From: Halostella salina
Lineage (GTDB): Archaea; Halobacteriota; Halobacteria; Halobacteriales; Natronoarchaeaceae
DNA length: 64,000 bases
Direction of reading: 5' to 3'
Assembly: GCF_003675855.1 (NCBI RefSeq)
Contig: NZ_RCIH01000002.1
Location: forward strand, 381,654 to 445,653
Part shown: one piece after another, positions 1 through 10,339 of the stretch
How the letters are laid out: each line of letters starts with the position of its first letter
How positions within the stretch are numbered: position 1 is the first letter of the stretch
Program-made: the position numbers and the translations under genes
The notes under the pieces: generated by a model
Seen by the model: the letters and a program-made list of their open reading frames with translations, nothing else
Databases searched by the model: none
What the model was told of the DNA's origin: nothing

Positions 1-547
1 CTCGTCGTCCATATTGGCTGAACCGGCGGTATGACCAAGTTAATTGGGCTGGAGAAGTTGATGCATACAGAGAACGGTGAAGACATCCTCTGGAGCGATT
101 CGAGTGTGACATCTTTGGCGTGCCACGCCAGCCGCGTCACGGCGTCGATGCCGTAGATGGCGCCCTCGTCGTTGAGGAGAGTTGGCCACTTGTCGAGACG
201 CTTCGCAACTCCAGTCTTGCGGATGAGATGGAGGTATTGATCGTCCATCTTGTGCTCGTGATTGCCGACCATGCCGTAGAAAGGATGTCGGCGGTATTGA
301 GTGGCTGGAGAATATCGATACAGCGATTCTAGTCTGGAAGGCGAGGATAGCGAGCTTCGAAGCTGTCATCCACACAGATGACCTCTTCGACATCTTTGTC
401 GATTGCGTACTCGATAGCCTGCTCGAAGGTGTTAGCGAAGTCCTCTCGGCTGTATAGCTCCCATATTGGAATTTCCCGGGGGGTATCGCTCACGTGGAGG
501 AGCCGTGTAGTCCTGTGAGATCGTATGTGATGGTGGCTGACAGACAT
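1..547 (-). pseudogene. Decayed Mre11-like metallophosphoesterase remnant
   Basis: Seen: read on the minus strand, three frames carry consecutive pieces of one calcineurin-like phosphoesterase. The first frame has RLLHVSDT, then after a shift GKFQYGSY, then REDFANTFEQAIEYAIDKDV. A second frame (about 300-122) has PFYGMVGNHEHKMDDQYL and NDEGAIYGIDAVTRLAWH. A third has PEDVFTVLCMHQLLQP before a stop near position 37. Known: these match the metal-binding SDTH and GNHE blocks of haloarchaeal Mre11-family DNA repair nucleases. At least three frameshifts, and a GxDDSF-like block in place of GDLFD, make a functional product unlikely. Inference: a truncated, dead copy; most of an Mre11 (over 350 residues) is missing. 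It may continue beyond the window edge, but the stop near position 37 argues that the reading already ended. Confidence 0.7.
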
Positions 548-651
548 ATCTGGGTCAACCGACGTGAAAGAGGAACAGATTCATACCATGAGTTGGAGAG
601 CAGAAATCTTCACCATATCAAATAAGTGTCCCCGACGGGTCGTATCGTTGT

Positions 652-1494
652 ATGAGCACTCGCGGAGATGGGGGTACGAATCTGCTCCCCTCCCTTAATT
701 CGTCCTTTTCGCATGACGATGTCTCGATGGATCTCACGATGTGCGGCCTCCTCGTGGAGAAAGCTGAGGAGATGGCGAAGCTCTACGCTAAACACAGGGA
801 TTGGACAACGGTTGAGGATCGTTGGTTCGAGGAGAGACGTGATGGTCGGAGCACTCGTGGGAGTTCGCGCAAGATTTATCGGGTATTGAGTTCCCGTTTC
901 AAAACCGCAGACAGGTCACTGCCAGCGATTTCCCGACTGCCGTCGATCTTCGATCTCTGTGGAGGGAAGCGGGACAAGGCACAGGTACTGTATTTTTATC
1001 TCATCGAGGATGACCCGCTCGTCAAATTCGTCGTTCACGAGTACGTCCGCCGACTGCAGGAACGCGGTGTGGGGGGACTTGATTTTGAACAGGATACCGT
1101 CGAGTCGCTTCTCAACGAGTTCCACTATTCGGACGGGGAGCAGTTCGACTACGCAGACTCGACCACCGCTCGCTGGGGCGAAGGACTTCGAAGCGTGATG
1201 CGAGAGATCGGTGTTATCGAAACGCAGCAAACGTTACAAGGCCAAACTCCGAACATCAGCGAGATTCCGCTCCTCGTCGCGGCGGGCTACTCTTGGGAGA
1301 ATGCTGGAGACGAGTGGCTTTCCCAACCTCGCGGTTGGCTCTATCTCTTCCAGCCGGAGCAGTACTGGGAATCGCTGGCTGAACGTGTCGGCAACCATCC
1401 CGGCTGGGAGGCAAGTGGCATCCACGGAGAGTTGCGCCTTGAGCCGGTTGACGACACGTACGGTTGGGCCGAACCGATGGAGGAGGATATATGA
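652..1494 (+). CDS. brxA: BREX protein BrxA (DUF1819 family)
   Basis: A 280-residue protein, first gene of the BREX operon. Known: BrxA is a small DNA-binding helical protein of the DUF1819 family, present in most BREX types. Seen: the family pattern is recognisable, with LTMCGLLVEKAEEMAKLY near the N-terminus, a basic KIYRVLSSRFK segment near residue 75, the YFYLIEDDPLVKFVVHEYV helix near 120, and GLRSVMREIGVIE followed by ISEIPLLVAAGYSW in the C-terminal half. The ATG at 652 lies about 27 bases after an AAATAAG box, as expected of a leaderless haloarchaeal transcript; a later ATG at 724 would shorten the acidic tail. The stop overlaps the next start as ATGA. Function rests on family resemblance plus operon position. 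Confidence 0.8.
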   Translation: MSTRGDGGTNLLPSLNSSFSHDDVSMDLTMCGLLVEKAEEMAKLYAKHRDWTTVEDRWFEERRDGRSTRGSSRKIYRVLSSRFKTADRSLPAISRLPSIFDLCGGKRDKAQVLYFYLIEDDPLVKFVVHEYVRRLQERGVGGLDFEQDTVESLLNEFHYSDGEQFDYADSTTARWGEGLRSVMREIGVIETQQTLQGQTPNISEIPLLVAAGYSWENAGDEWLSQPRGWLYLFQPEQYWESLAERVGNHPGWEASGIHGELRLEPVDDTYGWAEPMEEDI

Positions 1495-4400
1495 CGAACG
1501 AATCGTGGTTCACCGCCGATGTCGGCGCCGACTTTGAGGAGTCCGTGCGGATCGACCGGGAAGACGATGGCCGCGACCATCGGCTGGACTCCATTGACAC
1601 CTACCATGTGACCGACGAGGCCGAGGACTTCATGTCCGACTTCCTCGCACGGTTGCTCGGTCGTTCGGAGGACATGCGGTCGGGAGCAAACTACTGGCTC
1701 TACGGATACTACGGTAGCGGGAAGAGTCACCTCCTCAGCGTGCTTCGCGGCCTGATGGACAGCGAGTGGCTTCGCCGGCGAGACGACATCTGGGGACAAC
1801 TGACTGACGGGCGCGATCTGTCGACGCTGCAGACGACGTGGGACTCCATTCACGACGAGTACGAGGTCATCCCGATCTCGGTGAATCTCCTGAAGCACCA
1901 AGGGCAGAAGGAACTCAGCTTCAGTGAAATCGTCCTGCAGGCCGCCCACACGTCGGAACGCCTCACCGGCGTCGAAGGCGGGCTCTCCCCCCAGCTTGAC
2001 GTGGCATACTTCGAGGACTGGTATCGGACGACCGACGCGTGGCCCGACCGTACGACCCACGCTCGAGCTGCGCTTCGCGATACCGTCGCCAACCCGGACA
2101 AGTACGACTGGGAGGACGTCCAGCAGTACAACGCGCTGGCCGACGTGGTTCTGCCGACGCTCTTTGAGAAGGAGACCGGAACGGCTGATGGATTGGACGA
2201 CCTGACTCCCTCGGATCTCGATCCCGAGGCGATGGTCAGCCGGCTCGAACAGCTGCGAAGCGACCGGGAGGACGAACTCGGGCGGCCAGTCAAGCTCGTC
2301 CTGTTGCTCGACGAGGTGAGCCTGTTCATCGGAACCGACTTCGACCGCCTGACCGAACTGCAGACGCTCGCGGAGAGCGTCGACGAGGTCGGCGACGGCG
2401 ACATCCAGTTGGTGGCGACCGCACAGGCCAAGATCGAGGACGTCCAGCCGCAGTTCGCGGCTCGCGGTGCCGACTTCAGCATCGTCAAGGATCGGTTCCC
2501 CCACCGGTTCGGACTCCCGAGCAGACACGTCGGGGAGATCTCGACCCAGCGGCTGCTCAAGAAGACCGAGGACGGCAGACGGGCAACGGAACGCGTCCTC
2601 GAACGCACCAGCAACGAGCCGGAGACGCTGCTCGTGTATTCGGGCATCGAGCAGAACACCGAACCGCCGCTGGACGACATCGACCGTGAGCGACTACTCG
2701 ACTTCTACCCGTTCCTGCCGTATCAGCCAGCGCTCTTCCTCGAGATTCTCTCGAACCTCCGGCAAGAGGCCCGCGATCCCGCCAAGTCGATCTTCTCGGG
2801 GACGGCACGGGCCATTCTGGCCCTCGTCCACGGCCTTCTGCAGGAGTGGATGGAGGCCGGCGAGGAGGCACACCTCGTGTCGCTGGTTGATTTCTACGAC
2901 CTCATCGAACCGGAACTCGAAGACATCACGCCGCAGGATGTCGCGGTCATCGAGGAGATCGAGGAGCAACACCGGCAGGGCGAGCTGGAGAAGATCGACG
3001 TGGACGTCGCGAAGGCCGTTCTGCTCCTCCAGCACGTTCCCGAGACGATTCCGATGTCCGAGCGGAACCTCGCGGTGGCCATACTGAGCGACCTCGACGG
3101 CCCGACCCAGTTCCAGATGGAGAACCGGGTCGAGGACTCGCTCCAACGTCTCCGGAAGTTCATCCGGCCGACGCACGACGAGACCGGGCCGAAGTACGCC
3201 TTCACCCACCCGGAGGAGCGGGAGATCATCGAGGCCGCCGAGCAGAACCTCGACGATCCCGACTGGGATGCCATCATCGAGTCCGTCGACAGCTACCTCT
3301 GGGACGATGTCGTCCGCGATCTCTCGCTTCCGACATCTGTCGAGTACGCCGACACCGGCGAGCAGTACCCCGTTCGCTACGAGTTCAGCGTTGACGGCAT
3401 CGCGTTCGACACGACCGTCGAGGCCGACGACGCACTCGATGTCGAGGTCGCCATCGAGGGGCTGTCACCCGAGGTGTCAGAGGTCGACTATGATGGGAAC
3501 CCACTCGAATGGACGATCAGCGAGGACGGTCTCAACGATCTCCGCGACACCCTCATCGAGTGGTGGTCGCTCAGGGCCGCCGTCGGCGACCACACGCTCC
3601 CGCAGTCCGTGGAGCGCGACCTCTCCGAGCGGGCAACTCGTGTCCGAAGCAAGCTCGTCGAGGCACTCAAGAGCGGCTCGTTTGCCGTCAAGGATCGGAC
3701 TGACCTTCGTGTACTGGCCTCGGCGGTCGAAGAGTTCGTCGATGTTCGCTATCCCGACGACTTCCACCCCGTGATGCTGCAGATCGGCGATGAACACCTA
3801 CAGGAACTCCGAGGACTCTCGGCCCAAGACCCGCTGCCCGCGTGGGCCCAACAGATCGAGGTTGCCACCGAGGATCCGGAGACTCACGGCGGTTCCATCC
3901 AGAACAACGTGCGGGCATTCACCGGCCAGCAATTGAAGCAGAGCGACGGTAGTCTCGCGATGAGTACTGTCCTTGACGGGATCGTAGAGAAAGAAGAACA
4001 GCAACGCGAGAAGACCTCCGAACTCGCAGTGTACGACGATGCCCGCCCAGCGTTGTGCGCCATCATCTGGGGACTTTGTCGCAAGGGCGACTTCCTCCCA
4101 GTCGACGAGACTGGAGACTCACTCGAACTCGATACCATCATCGATCTCAGTAAGCTGACGACTACACGTCTTGCTCTTGGAGGTGAGGGTGAAGGTCTAC
4201 GGCAGATACTTGAGTCAGGTGGGTTCCTCGACTCAACCGAGACAATCCCCGACGGGCTGGTAAGGCTTCAGTCAGCGAACGACACGCTGGCCAGCCGCCT
4301 CGGAAGCCTCATCGAGGACGTGCAACTGGTCGCAGAAAGCGACGTCCAGACGCAGCACGTTCAGGGTCTGCTCGACTCGTTCGTCGACGCTCTCGAAGAC

Positions 4401-5204
4401 AAACAACAGGACGCTAACGACCGCCACGAGGCCGTCAAGTCTCGCGACACCGACTGGCAGCGGGTCGTCGAAGCCACCAACGATGCCCAAGAGTGGTACG
4501 ACGATGCCAAGGAGGTGTGGAATCTCCGCCTGCCGGCACTTGCACAACTCGACGCCCAGCTCACTCTCGCTCGACAGTCCTTCGACTGGCTGACCGACGA
4601 GTGCGAAACTGCCAGCCGGAAACTTCGGGATAATATCGCGGAGTACGACGACGAGTGGTGGACACACGACGGATGGGACATGTTCAACGATTCCCGTACT
4701 GTCTCGCCGTCCTTGGACGACGCCATCGAGGACGCATGGCAGACGTTCCAGAACTCGACTGACATAAATACACTCGTTCGCGAATTCGATGACCACCCGT
4801 GGATACGACCGCCGAGCGAGTTCGGATCGAACGTCCGCCCTGCCTTCGAAAACGAATACATCACGCCGCTTCGCCGTGCTGTGTCGTGGTACGAGGACAT
4901 CTCGGAGGCCGTCAGCACCGTGACTGGCGGTACGACGGGGACTGAGGCGGATGCCTTCATTCGTGCGACGGACACGCTGGTCGACACGGAGCCACTCCGC
5001 GTGGTCACGGGCAGTGAGATCAGCGAACTGCGGGCCACGTTCGAAGAGTTGCAGACGGTCGTCGGCGACCAACAGCCGTCGGAAGTCACTGCAGTCGGTG
5101 TCCTCCCGTCGGATCGGGAGTCGCTGGACGCTGAACTCGAGCGATTAGCCGAACGGCGCGATCTCAGTATCGAGCGGACGGAGACGGGGGTGATCGTCCG
5201 ATGA
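1491..5204 (+). CDS. brxC: BREX ATPase BrxC (first copy)
   Basis: A 1237-residue P-loop ATPase. Known: BrxC/PglY proteins are giant AAA-type ATPases required for BREX exclusion of phage DNA. Seen: Walker A GYYGSGKSHLLS near residue 72 and a Walker B-like LVLLLDEVSLFIG near 268. A long helical, acidic C-terminal two-thirds follows, with coiled-coil character around 950-1040. The start at 1491 is chosen because ATGA overlaps the brxA stop; an upstream ATG at 1464 would overlap brxA by 31 bases. The end overlaps brxB (ATGA at 5201). A second, divergent brxC-type gene follows brxB; two copies in one operon is a feature I associate with haloarchaeal type 5 BREX. Confidence 0.88.
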   Translation: MTNESWFTADVGADFEESVRIDREDDGRDHRLDSIDTYHVTDEAEDFMSDFLARLLGRSEDMRSGANYWLYGYYGSGKSHLLSVLRGLMDSEWLRRRDDIWGQLTDGRDLSTLQTTWDSIHDEYEVIPISVNLLKHQGQKELSFSEIVLQAAHTSERLTGVEGGLSPQLDVAYFEDWYRTTDAWPDRTTHARAALRDTVANPDKYDWEDVQQYNALADVVLPTLFEKETGTADGLDDLTPSDLDPEAMVSRLEQLRSDREDELGRPVKLVLLLDEVSLFIGTDFDRLTELQTLAESVDEVGDGDIQLVATAQAKIEDVQPQFAARGADFSIVKDRFPHRFGLPSRHVGEISTQRLLKKTEDGRRATERVLERTSNEPETLLVYSGIEQNTEPPLDDIDRERLLDFYPFLPYQPALFLEILSNLRQEARDPAKSIFSGTARAILALVHGLLQEWMEAGEEAHLVSLVDFYDLIEPELEDITPQDVAVIEEIEEQHRQGELEKIDVDVAKAVLLLQHVPETIPMSERNLAVAILSDLDGPTQFQMENRVEDSLQRLRKFIRPTHDETGPKYAFTHPEEREIIEAAEQNLDDPDWDAIIESVDSYLWDDVVRDLSLPTSVEYADTGEQYPVRYEFSVDGIAFDTTVEADDALDVEVAIEGLSPEVSEVDYDGNPLEWTISEDGLNDLRDTLIEWWSLRAAVGDHTLPQSVERDLSERATRVRSKLVEALKSGSFAVKDRTDLRVLASAVEEFVDVRYPDDFHPVMLQIGDEHLQELRGLSAQDPLPAWAQQIEVATEDPETHGGSIQNNVRAFTGQQLKQSDGSLAMSTVLDGIVEKEEQQREKTSELAVYDDARPALCAIIWGLCRKGDFLPVDETGDSLELDTIIDLSKLTTTRLALGGEGEGLRQILESGGFLDSTETIPDGLVRLQSANDTLASRLGSLIEDVQLVAESDVQTQHVQGLLDSFVDALEDKQQDANDRHEAVKSRDTDWQRVVEATNDAQEWYDDAKEVWNLRLPALAQLDAQLTLARQSFDWLTDECETASRKLRDNIAEYDDEWWTHDGWDMFNDSRTVSPSLDDAIEDAWQTFQNSTDINTLVREFDDHPWIRPPSEFGSNVRPAFENEYITPLRRAVSWYEDISEAVSTVTGGTTGTEADAFIRATDTLVDTEPLRVVTGSEISELRATFEELQTVVGDQQPSEVTAVGVLPSDRESLDAELERLAERRDLSIERTETGVIVR

Positions 5205-5782
5205 CGAGCAAGCGGCCGCTCCACGACTTCAAGGAGCGGCTCGCACGATTCGCAGACGGGCGTCGCGGCATTCGGAATCCGTTCGTGATCGTCCCCGTTC
5301 AGCCGAAATACGAGCGACGCGTCGCTGACCGCCTCGTCGAGTGGGCGGACAACCCACACGAAACCGAGGGTTTCCCGACGGACGGAACCGTGCAAGTCCT
5401 CCGGCTTGACGAGTTGCTCGTGGAGACCGATGTGTTCGACCTCGCGGTTGACCTCGGTGAGGAGGCCGAGCCAGCGACGATCGAAGACACGATGCAAGAC
5501 CGACTCGCTGAAGAGTTGGTCGAGGTCATGGTCGAAGAAATCGCCTCTCCCGACCAGCAGCGACACGTGGTCATCCTGACCCATCTCGGCAGTCTCTATC
5601 CGTTCACGCGGGCCTCGGAGTTGCTCGACGAACTCGACCGCCGCAACGTCCAGTCGACGATCGGCATCCCGTTCCCCGGGGACATCGTCGGCGGGAAGCT
5701 GAGCTTCTTCGGCGAGGAATCGCGCAACTACTACCCGGCTCACCAGATCGACGGCCGCATCGAGGAGGTGCATCTCCAATGA
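5201..5782 (+). CDS. brxB: BREX protein BrxB (DUF1788)
   Basis: A 193-residue protein between the two brxC-type ATPase genes, overlapping both neighbours by four bases, so translation is probably coupled. Known: BrxB (DUF1788) is a small BREX core component of unclear biochemical role. Seen: the family pattern is clear. NPFVIVPVQPKYERRVADRL is near the start, LLDEL(D)RRN-type helices lie near residue 150, and the C-terminal block IGIPFPGDIVGGKLSFFGEE is followed by NYYPAHQ. No catalytic motif or membrane segment is visible. Length is normal for the family. Confidence 0.85.
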   Translation: MTSKRPLHDFKERLARFADGRRGIRNPFVIVPVQPKYERRVADRLVEWADNPHETEGFPTDGTVQVLRLDELLVETDVFDLAVDLGEEAEPATIEDTMQDRLAEELVEVMVEEIASPDQQRHVVILTHLGSLYPFTRASELLDELDRRNVQSTIGIPFPGDIVGGKLSFFGEESRNYYPAHQIDGRIEEVHLQ

Positions 5783-8700
5783 GCGACCACCGAATTCACG
5801 ACATCTTCCAGCAGTCACCGACCCGCGAACTCGAGGAAGTCCAGAAGGTTAACGCCAGAGCGCAGGCCGAGAACGACGTTCGCGAGTTCTACGAGACCGA
5901 CAGCGCACGGAGCGTCCTCACTACGCTCGGCAACCTCATCGACAAGTACCCTCAGGAAGAGTCGCGCTTCCTCTACATCTCCGCGACGTTCGGATCGGGG
6001 AAGACCCACCTCCTGAAGCTCGCCGGATTCGCCGCCGACACCGAGTCGGAGTTCGCTGACCTCGGTGAGGAACTGGCGAGTCGGTGGCCGGGGTTCCAGT
6101 CGTTTAGACAGAGCATCGCCGACTCCCACGTCGACCGCCTGAAGCCGGTCTTCCTCAACCTCCTCAACAGAGACGCGTCACAGGAGCCGCCACTCCCCTA
6201 CCTCATTTACGAGGCCATCGGCCGCGAACTCGGGTATCCGACTGATCCGAACTGGCTGCTCGAATGGGCGTGGCAGCTGGACATGAACCACGGCGACTGC
6301 TGGGAGCAACTGCAGGAGATCGAATACGACGGGCGAACGTTTGACGAGGTGTACGACGAGCGGGCCTCGCTGCGGAGCTGGCTCTATGGGGCCGTTCCGA
6401 CACTCGACGACTCGCCGTATCGCTCCAGCGACGAGGTGAAGCAGTCGATCGATACTGCGATTGAGGAGGTCGATCCGGACGAATTCGACCCGGACGAACT
6501 CGTCGATCGGGTCGAATCGGCACAAGAGGCCCTGAGTACGCCCGAGACAGAGACGGAGCTGCTGATCGGCCTCGACGAAGTGGCGCTGTTCATCGGCGAC
6601 GGCCGCCACCGCTATCGGGAGTTCCAAGAGACGATGGAGGCCCTGACCAACCCCGCGACGGGGCCGAACCCACCCATCGTCGGGACGGGCCAGTATCCCT
6701 TCGATCGCATCCACGGGGAGTTCGAGGACTCTGACGTCACCGACGAACCATGGTGGGGCGAGCAGGAGCCGCTGGAGGGGGCCGATACCGAGATCATCGT
6801 CCGCAAACGATGGCTCCAGAAGGACGGCGACGGCGAGCAGGCGGTTGACGCGGCGATTCAGGCGCTTCCCGACCTCACGCTCGATACGTACGCGGACATC
6901 ACGGGCGCGGATCCCGATGCAATCGAGTCGTACCCGTTCCGCGAGTACGACCTCGGACTGTTGCGCACGGTGATCCAGCAGCTGATGCCGCGTGGCCGCG
7001 TGACCGAGGAGGAGTACGTGCAGGGGCGAGCCCTGCTCATCCTCGTGCGGTCGCTGTTCACGCGGTTCGAGTGGGGCGAGAAGTCAGTCGGCGCCCTCGT
7101 CACGTGGGACGAGTTGTACGACCTGCTGGTCGAGGAGACGACGTACGTCCCGCTGTGGGTGCAAGAGATGGTCGAGAACAAGCTCGTCCCATCCGCGGGC
7201 GGGGATAAAGATGCGTTCTCGGTGCGGGTCGCGAAGGCGCTGTACCTCCTGAATCAGGTGCGCTCGGAGGTGCCATCCACGCCGGCGAACCTCGCCCGAC
7301 TGATGGTGGAATCGACCGACGCATCACTCGAAGAAGTCCAAGACGATGTCGAGTCGGCGCTGGCCGACCTCGTCGAGGACAGGAAGGTGCTGACCGAGAC
7401 GAGCGACCGAGGTGACGAGGAGTACCTGCTCGTCTCCGAGGAACAGGAAGACATCCTCACGCGGGCAAAGACGCGTGCCCAACAGATTTCGTCGCACCGG
7501 CTGTCGGCCAAGCTGGAGACGTACCTGCAGGAGGGGAGTGACCACCTCCTCTCGGCAGGCAGTCGACACGAGGTCGACCTCGACGGCGAGCGCCGGGTGC
7601 CGCTCCGGTTCGATTACTCCGTCCTCGATCCGATCGAGCAGGCTCCCACGCCGGAGTTCGATGCAATTCGCGTCCGGCTGGTCGCCGACCGCCCCGACAC
7701 GGTGGCCGATCAGGTGGATGCGTGGCAGTCGACCAACGAGGGACAGGACGGGGGCGAACACGTCCTCGTGGCCGTGGAGATCTCGGAGTCCACTGTCGAG
7801 CGTCTGCGGGACGTGATGGGGATGCAGGAAGTCCTGTCGGAGGAGACAGAGACGTATCCGGACTTGGAGTCCGACCACCGCGACGATCAGCGTGCGCTCG
7901 AATCGACGGTACGCGACCAGCTCGACGAGGCCGACATCTACGTCCGAACCGGAGACACGAGGGGTCGTTACGGCGACGTGTTCGAGCAGGTCGTGACGAA
8001 TCAGGTGCAGTCTGTGTTCGGCCAGACGAGGCACGCTTTGACGAACGGGATCACCGAGGTCGACGATGCGAAGCAGATGGCGCGGTTCTTCCGCGGTGTT
8101 GACGACTGGCCGCTGTCGAGTGAGGATGCCGTCACGCTCGGCGTGGATACCGACCGGGGGGAACTCGCGGACGGGTGGTGTCAGGAGTTCCTCGATGACT
8201 ACGAGAACACGCAATCGCTCCGCGGTGAGGACTTGCTCGCTCAGACCGTCCAGCGCGGGGGCAAATACCGCGGGACACCACGGGAGTCCATCGCGGCGCT
8301 GCTGATCACGCTCGCCACGGCCAACGAAATCGCTCTCCGCCGCGACGACGAGTACATCACCGAGCCCGAGGAGATCGGACGGGCGGTCAGGAACAAGACG
8401 AATCTGACTAGCCTACAGATTCGATTCGAGTCGCTGGACGGTATCGATCCCGACCAGATACGGGAGATCGTCCGGACGCTCATGAGCGAGTCACCGGAGG
8501 GTAGTGATCCGGACGCGTGGCTCTCGGAGTTGGCAGACTGGGTCGAGGAGAACAGCGTCCTCGTGAAACGCATCCTTCGGGGCGTGAGCAGAGAGTTCGG
8601 CGAGGGTGCGTCGCTGGACGAGCTTGAGGACGCCCTTGAGCCGGCACTCGGCGGAGAAGGGCTTGAGACCGAGGACTTCGCGACCGATGCAGTCGAGCGA

Positions 8701-9621
8701 CAGGCCGAACGGTTCGCTCGTGCCAGAGGGCTATTCCGCCCAGATGAAGACGATCAGACGCTGTGGGAACGGTTCAGCGATCGGACGGCCGAGATGCAGC
8801 GACTCCACCCCGGAGCAGATGTCACCGGCGATATGCAGAGCATCGCTGGCGGTAACGAAGTGCCCGACGCTGAGCGACTGCGGACGTTGATCGACGAGGC
8901 AGACGCCCACAGGCAGCGCGTTGTCCGCGAGCAGTACGAGCGCATCACCGGCGAGGTGCCAGCCGACGAGGGGCCGGAGAGTGTCGTCTCCAGTCTCGTT
9001 ACGTGGCTCTACGCCCACGACGGGAGCAGCAAGGAGATCGCCGACCGCGTCTCCGTCGAATTCGAGGGTGTGACGATCGACGACCTATACGATCTCTTCG
9101 AGACGGCGTGGGAGGGCGGGTCGTTCTCAGAGGAAGAACTCGTCGACCCATCGGTCGTCCAGCAAGCCGAGCGATACAAGAAGGCACGACGCCTCCTCGA
9201 AGCGGCTGGGGGTGAAGCCAGTCTCTGGTCGCAGCTCCGTGACGCTTCGAGTCAGCTTGAAGAGGAGTATCCGAACCACCCGGTCACGAGCGACGTGGAG
9301 GAGACGCTGTCTCGATCACAGCCGCCGAGCGTGGACGAGGTGAAGCAACTACTTGAGGAAGCCGATGATCCATTCAAGGTCGATGAGCGGCTGGCTGAAC
9401 TCGCCGATGAACTGCAGGCCGAGTACCCCGGTCACGAACTGACAACGGAAATTGTCGACGCCGTCGAAGGAACCAGTCCACCGAGTGACGAACGTGAGAG
9501 GGAGTTGATTGAGGATGCCGAACAGTTGCTTGAGGGCGTTGATGAGCAGTTGCGGCGGATTCGAGAGACGATGAACGAACTCGAAGACGGCTCGGTCGTA
9601 TTAGTGGAGTCTATGGACTGA
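5779..9621 (+). CDS. brxC: BREX ATPase BrxC/PglY (second copy)
   Basis: A 1280-residue protein, the second BrxC/PglY-type ATPase of the operon. Seen: Walker A ISATFGSGKTHLLKLAG near residue 66 and the acidic strand LLIGLDEVALFIGDG near 260, the same arrangement as the first copy but with little overall similarity. The C-terminal 400 residues contain two related-looking repeats (ERFARARGLFRPDEDDQTLW and ERYKKARRLLEAAGGEASLW, each followed by a YPxHPVTSDV- or HPGADVTGDM-like stretch), suggesting an internally duplicated helical module. Inference: the two ATPases may form a mixed assembly. The gene starts within the brxB stop (ATGA) and ends 12 bases before an AT-rich accessory gene. Confidence 0.85.
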   Translation: MSDHRIHDIFQQSPTRELEEVQKVNARAQAENDVREFYETDSARSVLTTLGNLIDKYPQEESRFLYISATFGSGKTHLLKLAGFAADTESEFADLGEELASRWPGFQSFRQSIADSHVDRLKPVFLNLLNRDASQEPPLPYLIYEAIGRELGYPTDPNWLLEWAWQLDMNHGDCWEQLQEIEYDGRTFDEVYDERASLRSWLYGAVPTLDDSPYRSSDEVKQSIDTAIEEVDPDEFDPDELVDRVESAQEALSTPETETELLIGLDEVALFIGDGRHRYREFQETMEALTNPATGPNPPIVGTGQYPFDRIHGEFEDSDVTDEPWWGEQEPLEGADTEIIVRKRWLQKDGDGEQAVDAAIQALPDLTLDTYADITGADPDAIESYPFREYDLGLLRTVIQQLMPRGRVTEEEYVQGRALLILVRSLFTRFEWGEKSVGALVTWDELYDLLVEETTYVPLWVQEMVENKLVPSAGGDKDAFSVRVAKALYLLNQVRSEVPSTPANLARLMVESTDASLEEVQDDVESALADLVEDRKVLTETSDRGDEEYLLVSEEQEDILTRAKTRAQQISSHRLSAKLETYLQEGSDHLLSAGSRHEVDLDGERRVPLRFDYSVLDPIEQAPTPEFDAIRVRLVADRPDTVADQVDAWQSTNEGQDGGEHVLVAVEISESTVERLRDVMGMQEVLSEETETYPDLESDHRDDQRALESTVRDQLDEADIYVRTGDTRGRYGDVFEQVVTNQVQSVFGQTRHALTNGITEVDDAKQMARFFRGVDDWPLSSEDAVTLGVDTDRGELADGWCQEFLDDYENTQSLRGEDLLAQTVQRGGKYRGTPRESIAALLITLATANEIALRRDDEYITEPEEIGRAVRNKTNLTSLQIRFESLDGIDPDQIREIVRTLMSESPEGSDPDAWLSELADWVEENSVLVKRILRGVSREFGEGASLDELEDALEPALGGEGLETEDFATDAVERQAERFARARGLFRPDEDDQTLWERFSDRTAEMQRLHPGADVTGDMQSIAGGNEVPDAERLRTLIDEADAHRQRVVREQYERITGEVPADEGPESVVSSLVTWLYAHDGSSKEIADRVSVEFEGVTIDDLYDLFETAWEGGSFSEEELVDPSVVQQAERYKKARRLLEAAGGEASLWSQLRDASSQLEEEYPNHPVTSDVEETLSRSQPPSVDEVKQLLEEADDPFKVDERLAELADELQAEYPGHELTTEIVDAVEGTSPPSDERERELIEDAEQLLEGVDEQLRRIRETMNELEDGSVVLVESMD

Positions 9622-9633
9622 AACTGGCTGTTT

Positions 9634-10266
9634 ATGGCTGGGAACCTGATCACTTGGAATCTTGTTGGTTCCCTCGCCACCGGTAGTCTCACAGCTATTG
9701 TGACTGTATTTCTGACATTCCTTTTCTATAAAAGACGGGATAAAATACGGTCGTTACGGGCAGTTCAAAGTGAGATTGAGCAGAATAGAGAGATAGCTAA
9801 GGATTTGAAACCATATCTATCTCAAGATATTAAATGGTCTGTATCGAATTCTGAAAGAACGGATAGTCTCGGGCGGTTCCACACCTCTGCATTTCGATCA
9901 GCATTGAATAATGGTGTGTTGATGACTATTCAAGAGGAGACTCGGGATTCGATTCTAAACCATTATCAAGATATTGAGAAAATTAATGATCAAATCGACT
10001 ATCGAGAACAATTGCGGGCTGGTTCCGGGCGATCGATGGGGAGCTACCGGGATAGACGAGTTAGTTTGAATGTCCTCATACTACAATTACTACAGAAGCA
10101 ACTCTCGGAAGATCTGCGAGACCAGTTAGAAGAAGCTCTTGAAGATGTAGAGGATTCTCCAACAGCGGAATTCGTCTCACCGGGGGATACAGTTACTTTC
10201 GACGAATTAGAAACGCAGATTGATGGTGAACTCCAGTCTCACCGGTTTCTAAGAAAAGTTATCTGA
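9634..10266 (+). CDS. Membrane-anchored protein, unknown, inserted in BREX operon
   Basis: A 210-residue protein with one predicted N-terminal membrane helix (residues about 8-30, GSLATGSLTAIVTVFLTFLF) followed by KRRDKIR. The positive-inside pattern puts the rest in the cytoplasm. The cytoplasmic part is mostly helical and polar, with QIDYREQL and LILQLLQKQLSEDLRDQLEE suggesting coiled coil. The gene is clearly more AT-rich than the brxC gene 12 bases upstream and uses different codons, so it was probably acquired separately. It lies just before the convergent Kiwa-like pair. No family recognised; it could be an accessory of Kiwa or an independent membrane effector. Confidence 0.65.
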   Translation: MAGNLITWNLVGSLATGSLTAIVTVFLTFLFYKRRDKIRSLRAVQSEIEQNREIAKDLKPYLSQDIKWSVSNSERTDSLGRFHTSAFRSALNNGVLMTIQEETRDSILNHYQDIEKINDQIDYREQLRAGSGRSMGSYRDRRVSLNVLILQLLQKQLSEDLRDQLEEALEDVEDSPTAEFVSPGDTVTFDELETQIDGELQSHRFLRKVI

Positions 10267-10339
10267 TCCTAAGTTTTGGTCGCTTGTACCCCCGTGTTGA
10301 TCATCAGATTCCCATAAAACGTAGGAGGGGAACGACCTC

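Noticed and set aside
1341-2528. Long minus-strand ORF opposite brxC
   Set aside because: It has low-complexity, Val/Arg-rich composition expected from the antisense of GC-rich acidic genes and lies fully inside brxA/brxC.
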